From Silene latifolia (Eukaryota > Streptophyta > Magnoliopsida > Caryophyllales > Caryophyllaceae), in NCBI RefSeq assembly GCF_048544455.1, contig NC_133534.1:32984217-33048216 (forward strand): a DNA stretch of 64,000 nt, read 5' to 3'. Shown here piece by piece: positions 54,478 to 64,000 of the stretch. A program made the translations under genes and the position numbers. Below the pieces are notes generated by a model that saw only the letters and a program-made list of their open reading frames with translations, was not told the origin of the DNA and made no database searches. The first letter of the stretch is position 1. The number at the start of each line of letters is the position of its first letter.

Positions 54478-55861
54478 GACGGGGTTATCGCTCTTTGTTA
54501 TGTGGAGCGGGGATTTGGTGGGTACGGTGCGGGTCCCCCCCACTGGCGGGGTGGGGTCCGGTGGACAATCGAGAGATTGAGATGGTTGGATTTGGCGTGA
54601 TTGCGTGTGTGTGTGTGATTAAGTCTGTCTGTTTGTCTTATTGTTAATATATATTGAATTGTGTGATTAATCGACCCCGTTTAAATGTTTTAAAAATTGT
54701 GGTGATCCATTCGGGGTGGTGAGCGATTTGCTTAGCGGTATATCTTGGATACTCGTGGGATATAGCTTGGGGATGGAGTCATCACATATCAGAGTCTTTA
54801 GTCTTCCATTTGTGTTTATTAGAATAGTTCCTTTCAGTCGGTTTATAGTTTGAGAACAGTTGTATTTTGCTTACAGTTGGTTTTGTATTGTAATCACTTA
54901 AACTTATTTAATAAAGTATGTTTCTTCATTGTCTTATGATTATCATGCCTCGGGTAACCGAGATGGTAGCATCCTTATACCTGAGTGGTCCTGGTAAGGC
55001 ACTTGGAGTATGGGGGTGTTACAAATGGTATCAGAGAGACGATCCTGAAACCTGTAACCAATGAACCTAATGAATATAGGAGTCAAATTAAAATGAACCC
55101 GGGGTAAAGGTTGTAGGAGCTAATGCAAAGACTTGGGAGACGTCCTAAAGTCGCGAACTCGCCCTACAATTTTGAACCGGTCACCATGGGATATGTGTCG
55201 GGATCATTATGTGCTGATTGTGTGCTGTGTGTATCTATGTAGTAGTATGTTGTATGAATTGATGGATGCATGTATGTGGAGGATGGGGGATCTGAATTGA
55301 AAGATTGATGAGATATATAGAATTGTTATTGGAATAGAAAAGCATGTTAGATGATTACTATGTGGCATTTGATAATATGACGTCACTGTTTCGTTGATTA
55401 TATGAAAAGCTTGATAAAATTTCATGCTTAGCTATATCACATGTTGCGTTTATAATGTTGCTTAGTATGTTGGGAGATGTGAGATAACATGTGGGTAATA
55501 TGTGATTGGTAAGTTGAATAATATATGTGCATGATGGATGATGTTGCTTGATTTTTGAAGATGGTAACATGAGATTAGCAATATTGGTTTTATGAGTACT
55601 GGGTCGTTTTGTCTACCTTGTTGTTGTTTAAGTCGTTTGGGAAGTAAAAATCAATAGTTGTGTTTTTCGATGATAAAGAGGTTGTCTTTAAACTGCTATA
55701 ACTTGAGATGCATAAATGATTTTGATGTGATTCCAATTGGAGGTGATAGCTTGTCCTTTTACGATTCTAACGATAGGTCACACGCCCAAAATGACCAAGT
55801 AATGAGTGAGTTATGACTGTTTTACGAAAAACTGGACAAAGGACAGTCTTGAGAATTGGGG

Positions 55862-56035
55862 TACTCGATCGAGTAACTAGGATACTCGATCGAGTAGGGG
55901 GGTACTCGATCGAGTAGCCTTGGGTACTCGATCGAGTAGCCCTGGTAATTTGTTTACGTGCTTCTGATCTTCACCTACTCGACCGAGTAAGTCACTTACT
56001 CGATCGAGTGGCCTGTACTCGATCTAGTGACCCCT
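55862..56035. repeat. Internal copy of the palindrome cluster
   Basis: Four TACTCGATCGAGTA sites at 55862, 55883, 55903 and 55925 have the same steps (21, 20, 22) as the LTR cluster. Three diverged ones follow to 56030 (CTACTCGACCGAGTAA, TACTCGATCGAGTG, TACTCGATCTAGTG). Confidence 0.95.
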
Positions 56036-58982
56036 GTTTTGGGTCATATGCTTATCTTTTGACTTCGTTGTATATTATGTTTAATTCAAATGCGTTATTT
56101 TTCTTCTTTATGCATTGTTTTACATGTATGTTGGTCTTGACTCGTAAGTTACCCAATCTTGTGGTATAAAGAGTGGCACCTATGATGAGTATGAGTTCGG
56201 TGGGGAGGACATGATTTATATGTGTTGTGATTTGGTAAGACTTAATTGAGGCATATAGCATGTTGTGTGAGACGAGATGAGTGACATGATTGTATGTTGA
56301 GTAATGAAAATGTAAGTGAATGTGGGCAAGGCATGATGTAAGTTTAAGGAACGTGAGAATGAAAAGATTGAAAGACAGGATGTGGATAATAGCAACCTGA
56401 GATGTATAATGAATTATAGAGGGAGATGGTTAGAAATAGTGTTGAGTAAGAATATATGTAATGAAAGGTCGTTTTAGAGGAATCGAGAAGAGTGGTATAT
56501 AGTGAACTTAATGGAGATATGGCGCGACGTGGATTTGCAGATAGTGAGTGAGTTTGGGAATTTGTGTTATCAAGAGGTGAAACTAATGTGTGACTTCCTT
56601 GGGCAATTAATGGTATGAAATAAATTTGGATTTCTAGAGAGGTACAAAGGAGATGCAATTGTTTGAACAGTGAACGTTGATTTTATGGATAAATTAGTGG
56701 CAAGGGTGAGTGATAGCATAATAAGAGGATATCTATGGTAAGGAAGAGGGAGATGATATCGATATAAAATAATGAGATGTGAGTTCTTGAACAATGAGAA
56801 GGTAACCGGAGCACTAGAGAGTTAGATAGAAATAATGAAGAGTTGAGTTAATAAGGGATTTTGTCAAGGGCAAAAGAAAAGAATGAGGGGAGTAAAACTA
56901 AGGAAATGTCCACCGAGGTTATGTGATATAAAAGTAAGGAATCGTCGAGATGTATGATACTATCATGAGGATTTGAGTTTACAGTTATATAGAAGTTCCA
57001 GAACAACATGATTAGTTTTGAGTTTTGAGGAATTAAGGAAAGCAAGAAGTTGGTAGAATACCTGCATGATATGAGATAGTATTGGAAAGAATGTTGAGGT
57101 AATTTTGTTCATGGATTCGATGTTCGTTGTTTGGGATGTTAACCAAAGATAGGAAATAAATCGTGATGTTTAGAGATGAGTGAAGAGGTTTGATGTCCGG
57201 ACAGTGGTAGTGTTATGGTTTATGACTAGTGGATAAGGGTGACGGTATGTTAGAGAGATGGTAATTCTAAAGAGGCTGATTTTGTAGAGACCAGATTGAT
57301 AAGTATGGTTATGAAAGAGTATAAGATGTGGTTATATGAGGCGAGCGCTAGTGGTTGAATATTAATGGTATGGCATGAGGTGATGGTTATGCGAATGGGA
57401 AAATATCTTATGAAGGGCATATGAGTTAAGCTCGGGCGACAGGTAACCTTTATCGAGTGGTAACTTACGTGATCAGGATTGACTAGTTGGATGTGATTAT
57501 GGGTCTATGATGTGTATAAATGTTTGTGTGAGGTTCTGACCTCACGAGAAGCAGTATGGTGTGATAGTTATAAAGATGTCATATGAATGTTTGTGATATA
57601 TGTAGGGTACGACAATCTGATGGAATGATGATCAAAAGTGATAATTTGATTGATATGGCATGGTTAGTTATAATTGTATGTGTATTTATAATACATATGT
57701 ATTCCGTGAAATGGTGGAAATGATATTCATGAGGTTATCTGTTTATTCATATAATATGTTGCTTTGTGAATGGGTAAAGTGGATTTGAGTAAGTTTTCTT
57801 GTCCGAAAGGTTATTTCCGAGTAAGTGTTTATGGGAGTTGTATGCAGTTGTGATGACTATCGATGTGGTTGTGGTGCCTCGGGTGGTGATCCGGGCACGA
57901 TATTTAGTGCTGTGATACGGGTATTTTCGCACTACGGCGTGGCTGTTGGTGGCGGTGTTGTGATGCCGTCACCGGTTGTGGTGGAGTAGGTGGGATGATT
58001 ATGATTCGAGTTTCGAAAGTACATACCCGTTATACATAGATTGTTGCTTTGTTTGATGTTGCCCCCTGCGAGTTTCAGTTTGTGCAGATAGACAGTTGTC
58101 TTGCTTATTGATGTTTTCTTTACCAGGTTAAGTTAAGAATGAGGTAGAGTATGATATGAAATAGAGTTGAATATGTTTTCGTTGTTGTCATGGTATAGTG
58201 ATGTTCTATTGATGGGACACGGTTGTGAGAGGTTGTTACAGTAATTTTGATCTTGTTCTAGATAAGGCTTTAGTAGACATGGTAATGGAAAATGATTCGT
58301 GGAACACGCGTTGTAATGATCTGAAAGCGGCAGGTAGTTCATAATCTTTTGTTGGGATAGTGAGTGTAGGGTGTTGGGGGAATTAGTGTCATATTAAGTT
58401 ATGTATGAGTTTTGCGGTAATGAAGGAAAGAACTTGAGGATCTGGAATGAGTGCACGTAACAAGTGTGGATCGTGAGTTATGCTTTTGATGATGGGAGTT
58501 TCATATAGTTTATATAGAGAGGTATGTCATGTTGCGGTAATGTGGAAAAGTTGAAGTTTTGGGTTAAGATAAAGATTTTGAGGTATAGGTTAGGTGGGGT
58601 GTCGAGTGAATTGAAGTATGAGAGTTGTTTAAGTAAGAGAGCCTTGGATACATGCATGGCGAGTGTTTAGAGTATAGGTGGTTATCTATGACATGTGATG
58701 ATGATGAGAATAATGAGAAGATATAACTAAGGATATAGTATTAGTAGGTTACGAGGACGTAACATTTATCTTAAGAGGAGTAGGATGCGATAAAACAGAT
58801 TTTGATGGTTGTACATATGGTAATACATTCGGAAGTTGAGTCTTAATGTAGAATAAAGATCGATTCGTGTTGTGGGTGATTTTATTAAAGGTCATGACCG
58901 TGCTTGTAGTAGCGTGATGTTTAGGAGTGTGAGAATATTTCGCTAGTGTTGTGATCGGATGACGAGGTTACGAGTGTGAGTA

Positions 58983-59030
58983 AACTTCGAGGACGAAGTT
59001 CCTTTTAAGGGTGGTAGAATGTAACATTCC
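58983..59030 (+). repeat. Second purine-tract / LTR-start-like block
   Basis: GAGGACGAAGTTCCTTTTAAGG, read in two parts around 58989-59010, then GTGGTAGAATGTAACATTCC. This looks like the end of an interior and the start of another LTR (TGTAACATTCC, 59020), 320 bases before the true one. It may be a trace of a related element. Confidence 0.55.
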
Positions 59031-60793
59031 GTTTGATGTCTATAAGTGTCTTGATTTTAGATTTGATAGTTGATGATATTATGGAGCTAGCAGCATTAGA
59101 GGATGGTAATTGATTATGTATGGAGTTGGTGTCGTGAGAGATATATATGTGGTAGATACGATATAGTGAGTCATGTTGTGGAAGTAAACATAGTTGGTAG
59201 AGTGGGGGTTAAGAGTTCATGTTCTATGTTCGGTCGAGTTCTTGAGTCCTTAGCTAAGTTGTTGTGTCTTGGTCGAGTCAGTATGGTTGTTTTTATGTAT
59301 GGGTTGAACTTCGGGGACGAAGTTCTTTTTAAGGAGGGAAGACTGTAATACTCCGTATTTATAAGTCTTGGGGTACTCTATCGAGTAGGCCTTACTCTGT
59401 CGAGTAAGGGTATGTTGCGTTTAGAAAAGTTTCGACTGTTGGGTACTCGATCGAGTAGTGGGGTACTCGATCGAGTAGGGGGTACTCGATCGAGTATCCT
59501 TGGGTACTCGATCGAGTAGCGGTTTCTGAGGATGTTTTGTCGGGTTTTGTTAAATGATGCGAGATAAGTATAAAAGGTTGCCCGTCACTTTTCTTAGTTT
59601 CTTTTATATGTTCTAAAACCTAAGTGAGGAGAAAAGGAGTTACGTAGTTTGTCTGTCATCGCATCGTTAGCAAATCCCGGAGCTAGAGGTGTCGGATTTC
59701 ATTGTTCTTTGCATCATAGTGTTCCTTGCGTCAAGGGTAAGTCCTACATACCAATTTTATAGCGTTTGGTTGACTTTGTTTAAACCCTAATTTTGGGATT
59801 GGGGATTTTTATGATTTGTTGTGTTGGTAGTGATTATGTGATTATGTGTATAGGAGAAGGGTTTGTAAAGGAGAGGTTTTGAGACAATTTGCTAGATCGT
59901 CGATGATTGTGTTACTTTCGGGTAGGATTTCTACTCGGTATTAGTCCCATAATGGGATGATTGTTGATGTGTTGAGATTGATTGTTTGATATAGTAATTA
60001 TATTGTGACAATTTGTGATTGTGATTGTACTGCTGTTGATAGATTCAGACGGTTGTTGATATTGTGATTGTGATTGGTTGCCTATGGTTCTCGAGATGCG
60101 TTCTCGGCTGAGTGGAGTCACTTGCGGGAGTGGCTTCACGCCCTAGTTTTGCCCTTCGTGAACCCGCCACGGAAGGGGATGTGCACATTAATGGACAGGG
60201 TTATCGCTCACTGTTATGTGGAGCGGGGATTTGGTGGGTACGGCTGCGGTCCCCCACTGGCAGGGCTGGTCCAGTGGACAATCAGAGATTGAGATGGTTG
60301 GATTTGGCGTGATTGCGTGTGTGTGACAGTTAAGCTGTCTGTTTGTCTTATTGTTAATATATATTGAATTGTGTGATTAGTACTGACCCCGTTTAAATGT
60401 TTTAAAAACTGTGGTGATCCATTCGGGGGTGGTGAGCAGTTGCTTGGCAGGTATATCTTGGATACTCGTGGGATATAGCTTGGGGATGGAGTCATCACAT
60501 ATCAGAGTCTTTAGTCTTCCGCTGTGTTTATTAGAATAGTTCCTTTCAGTCGGTTTATAGTTTGAGAACAGTTGTATTTTGCTTACAGTTGGTTTTGTAT
60601 TGTAATCACTTAAACTTATTTAATAAAGTATGTTTCTTCATTGTCTTATGATTATCATGCCTCGGGTAACCGAGATGGTAGCATCCTTATACCTGAGTGG
60701 TCCTGGTAAGGCACTTGGAGTATGGGGGTGTTACACAAAGCTTGATCTAAACCCGAATTGTGTAAAACAATGGATAAGTAACTCCTTATATGA

Positions 60794-61018
60794 AACTCCC
60801 TTTGTCCCACTCATTTGTTTGCTTATTCCATTTTGGGTTGTCTCAATCAATTGTGTGCCTTTATATTTTAGGAATGCCTTTGATAAGCAATTTGATACTC
60901 CACACTCAATTTGATTAACTTGTTATTTAATAATTGACCTCCTCCTCTTTTCTTGCCATTTGTGTCCAAACCAAAGGCAAACGAATGAATGATCGGGACG
61001 AAAGGACTCAAGGGAGTA
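60794..61018. mobile_element. Diverged Stowaway-like MITE
   Basis: The left end AACTCCCTTTGTCCCACTCA and the right end (reverse complement TACTCCCTTGAGTCCTTTCG) mirror each other. The CATTTGTTTGC word is shared with the MITE at 10919. Confidence 0.65.
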
Positions 61019-61469
61019 TGAAACTTCATACTTTATTTACCGAATTGTTATTGCACAAACTGGAACTATTGCAATGCGATACATGTTATTTTCCTACCCC
61101 GTTGACGTATCAATGTTTAGGTTCTAAATTCTAATATCTCGTCTTAAACTTAAAACAGATCAAATAAAATACATAGGACAAAAGCATAATATCTAGGGAT
61201 TAATAATAAGCTTGTTCGATCCATCCAAGTACGGTGTTATTTAACCCCATCTTAAGAAATATCAACTATGCGTTTATAATGTAAAGTATCAAAATGGTGG
61301 TAAATACAACCATAACCGTTGTGAATTTCTACGTCATTGGTTAGTGTTGTATTGTCACTTGTGTAAAATTATATGGTAGATATATATTTTTAAACCAACC
61401 TTAATTAGAGTAACTGTAAGTTAAAAGAAGTATTGTGAAGAGTAGATTAGAGCACACAAAAAAGATGAA

Positions 61470-62410
61470 TAAGTTATACAATTTTAGGTTTATTAAAATT
61501 CTATAACTAATTATTTTGCATAATTTTTTTTGTAAAATCAGTTTAACTGTTATGCTAAGAAAGAATAATTTTGTAAAATCGAATTGATTTGGCCGAGATT
61601 TTTGGCAAATTGAAATTTGCAAGATTTGTGATATTTTTCGGATAATATTTCTAACTAATTAAGGTTACAATCATATAATCTTTCTAACTAAATAAAATCT
61701 TTTTCCAAAAATCTTTCTATAAATATGATTTCCTCTGTATCAAAGTAGGGCGAGATTTTTGGAGTAAAATTCGGCATTTTTTGTATGATTATATAGAATC
61801 TTTCTCCTATAATCTTTTTCCTATTAAGATTTCGAATTTTTTGATACTTTTGGGTAACTTCTACTGAATTTTTAAAAGTTGATTTGTTGAAATTTTCTAC
61901 CGAAAATAACTCCTTAAATTGCGCAAGAATAAAGCTCAAAGTCAGCAACTTTCACTTATATATTTATATAAGTTATATAATTTTAGGTTTATTAAAATTC
62001 AGTAACATTATGTTGTAGAATATTTTTGGCGAAGACTAATGACAAACTGAAATTGGCAAGATTTGTTATATTTTTCGAATAATATTTCTAACTAATTAAG
62101 GTTACAATTCTATAATCTTTCTAACTAATTAAGGTTACAATCCTATAATCTTTATAACTAATTTAAGGGAACAAATAAAATCTTTTTCCTATAATGTTTC
62201 TATAAAAACGATTTCCTGTGTATCAGGGTAGGGCGAGATCGTTGGAGTTAAATTCGGCATTATTTGTGTGATTATACGAAATCTTTTTCCGAAAATATGT
62301 TAAAAAATGACTTCAGAAATTATATCCTAAACATTTTTAAGCTGTTTGCTGAAATTTTCCACCGAAAATAACTCCTTAATTTGCGCAAGAATAAAGTTCA
62401 AAATCAGCAA
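61470..62410. repeat. ~470 bp tandem duplication
   Basis: Two diverged copies (about 61470-61965 and 61966-62410) share ATTTTAGGTTTATTAAAATT, CTAACTAATTAAGGTTACAA, GGGCGAGAT, AATTCGGCATT and GAAAATAACTCCTTAA in order. In the second copy the AAGGTTACAATNNTATAATC word is itself doubled. Confidence 0.85.
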
Positions 62411-62579
62411 GTTACATTTTTTTAGCATTGTTTACGTGATTGCAATATTTAATTTTTTTTTTATAAAATTGAGAGTGACACGTGGCATATGGAGGGGCTG
62501 TGACACGTGGCGAATAATGGGGCTTGCGGTTGTTGCTTTAATATAATATATGATATGATATGATATATGATATGATACC

Positions 62580-63404
62580 CTTAGTTGATGTAGTCATTTG
62601 TTATCATAGTTTGAGAATTGTTACACTTTCGCATTGTTACAATGGAATTTTAAGTAGAACCTCAACATGAATGTATACACATGTTTCTGCTTAAACGAAA
62701 CTCACAAAATTTAGCATTTGTTAGTGGCAATCAAATTAATCAAACCAAAAATATTAACCTAAATGAGGGCCAAATGGATCAAATGCTTAGTTGCAAGTGT
62801 CGAAACTCTTGACGCAAGTAAACCTGCAAATCCAAACACTTTTATTAGTAACTTAAAATCTCATATCGACAATACACCAATTAAAAAAACCTAATTAATA
62901 CAAAAAAATTATATATTGAACTGTAAAATAATACTATATTGAATATTAAAACATTTTAAATGATAAATATAACTTCGTCAACCTAAATTAGCATATGGAA
63001 ATATAAACATATTAATTAAAAAAAAACTAATAAACGAAAATATCGGCAAAGAGAATATGATATTGAAAGAGGGAGAAAACTTGTATATTTATACATTTTT
63101 TAAGACATTAAAGATTTTGATACGCCTCTTCCCCTTCCCCAATATTAAAACATAAAAATGAGTAAATTAACTATATGAATTTATGAGATTAAAATTTGTC
63201 AAATTAATATAAAGATTCTTTAACTATGTGATTAATGAGTTCTTAATTAGTTTTCCATTCTCTTGAACTTCTACTAATGTAAATAAATAATTAATCAATA
63301 GGTAAAGATGGAAGATGGAAGTTTATGTAGACATAAGTAAAAAGAGTTTAGTGCTAGCATATGAGATGATGTCACATGTCCTTTACTTAGATGCTCTACA
63401 TACC

Positions 63405-63435
<31 letters not shown>

Positions 63436-63910
63436 TTATTGTATGTATAGATGAGTGAATTAAATTAATGTTGTGTCACAATAAATTATTTTCATGTCAC
63501 ATTGTGGCTGAATAGAATCCTAAACCAACAGCTGCGTCGAGGGGACTCTCTGAACTGGCCATCTTCGGCAACTGTGTGAAGGTCAAATTGGGAGAAGATG
63601 ATATTTTGGAGGTTGTGTAGGTAGTAAATTCATGTGGGTTGGCTAAAATAAGCTAGATTAGAGGGGATTAAGAAGGTAAGAAAGGGGGTGTTAAGAAATG
63701 ACGGGCAAACATGGTATATGTCGATTGTGGGTAGGCAACGATAGCTAGGTCCACGGTATGTGAAAATGGTGACGTGGGATTTTTGTAATGCAAGGTGACA
63801 TTTAGTCCATGTCTACGTGGCTTTAAGGTGGTGACGTGTGATTTTCGTAATCCAAGGTGGCATTTAGTCCAGGTCTACGTGGCCTTTAGTGGTTACCCTT
63901 TTAATAATAT
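62580..63910. other. AT-rich stretch up to a Helitron-like 5' end
   Basis: It contains a T27 run (63402-63431). A ~65 bp tandem duplication with AAGGTGNCATTTAGTCCA and GTCTACGTGGC lies at 63770-63895. No gene. Confidence 0.5.
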
Positions 63911-63917
63911 TTACAGA
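63895..63917 (-). mobile_element. Helitron-like 5' end
   Basis: The minus strand reads A|TCTGTAAATATTATTAAAAG, parallel to the 5' end at 47522, and is preceded on the plus strand by the same CTACGTGGCCTTTA context. The matching 3' end was not located. Confidence 0.5.
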
Positions 63918-64000
63918 TGATAGAGGACGATGTGAGTGGAAAACATGTCTGCGTGTCAATAGTTAGAGGCTGACGTTTACATAGAATGTCGTACGTGGTT

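Larger units (their letters stand above)
53622..60735 (+). mobile_element. Complete non-coding LTR retrotransposon (7.1 kb, LARD-like)
   Basis: The LTRs are 53622-55023 and 59344-60735 (TGTAATACTCCG ... GGGGTGTTACA), nearly identical apart from small indels. CAAAG flanks both sides (53617-53621, 60736-60740). The primer site TGGTATCAGAG is at 55026. A purine tract AAGGAGGGAAGAC (59331-59343) precedes the right LTR. GGGACGAAGTTCTTTTTAAGG before it is the Ty3/Gypsy-type ending. The 4.3 kb interior has no frame above about 105 codons and no gag or pol, so this is a large retrotransposon derivative that depends on a partner. High LTR similarity points to a recent insertion. Confidence 0.95.
53330..62560 (-). 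mobile_element. Helitron interrupted by an LTR retrotransposon
   Basis: The 3' end at 53330 is CTAG with the perfect hairpin CCCGTGCA/TGCACGGG (53342-53357). The probable 5' end lies in the ATATGATATGATA tract at about 62545-62577, behind CCACGTGTCAC words and the TATTATATTAAAGC sequence that match other Helitron 5' ends here. Without the LTR element (53622-60735) it would be about 2.1 kb. The exact 5' base is uncertain because of the repeat tract. Confidence 0.5.

Noticed and set aside
54357-54647. 96-codon frame in the LTR, with shifted partners at 60074-60312
   Set aside because: The frame is not kept between the two LTRs, so it is not coding.
55207-58342. Several 60-105 codon minus-strand frames in the LTR element
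   Set aside because: They arise from the low C content on the plus strand (few stop codons on minus) and resemble no gag, pol or other protein.

Overview
This window is nuclear DNA of a flowering plant. The evidence is spliceosomal introns, intron-containing plant genes, eukaryotic tRNAs without encoded CCA, and a dense load of plant-type transposons (Stowaway-like MITEs, PIF/Harbinger relics, Helitrons, TRIMs, LARD-like Ty3/Gypsy derivatives and LINE relics). A eudicot is likely. Caryophyllales is only a weak guess from the style of the repeats.

Layout: 1-3000 is a repeat-built segment, with two ~460 bp direct copies flanking a C-rich stretch and a long array of ~20 bp units. 3157-4646 is a 5'-truncated LINE. 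4650-7620 is AT-rich with three MITEs and a minisatellite. 8300-11689 is a five-exon gene for a tail-anchored syntaxin-6 N-domain protein (320 aa). 13029-13177 holds two tRNA genes (Arg-ACG, Ala-AGC) three bases apart. 13.2-15.1 kb is nested MITEs. 15.4-16.3 kb has two exon-like fragments I cannot name. 17615-18184 is a dirigent protein gene, and 18857-22336 (minus) is a Toc159-family chloroplast import receptor of the Toc132/Toc120 type. From 22.8 kb onward I find no intact host gene.

The right two thirds is transposon country: a 1.1 kb TIR element (23241-24344), a perfect 580 bp TRIM (25002-25581), a long LTR with PBS (27708-29278), a broken PIF/Harbinger element (31.0-34.4 kb), a head-to-tail array of a small LTR element (36029-41670), a LINE piece (42035-42835), a run of same-orientation Helitrons (43.4-63.9 kb), and a complete but non-coding LTR element (53622-60735) inserted inside one of those Helitrons.

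The most interesting signals are these. (1) Each 1.5 kb unit of the LTR array carries seven hairpins whose 13-14 nt loops share one consensus (TGTGCNNGRCTGT) while every stem is different. (2) The whole four-LTR array sits in a single 5 bp target duplication. (3) Several unrelated LTRs carry short palindromes centred on GATCG/GACCG and spaced in steps near 10 or 20 bp. (4) Two LTR families share a hairpin joined to one exact 19-mer. (5) Repeat copies differ systematically at CTG/CAG, often reading CG instead, which may be a base-calling artefact in methylated repeats.
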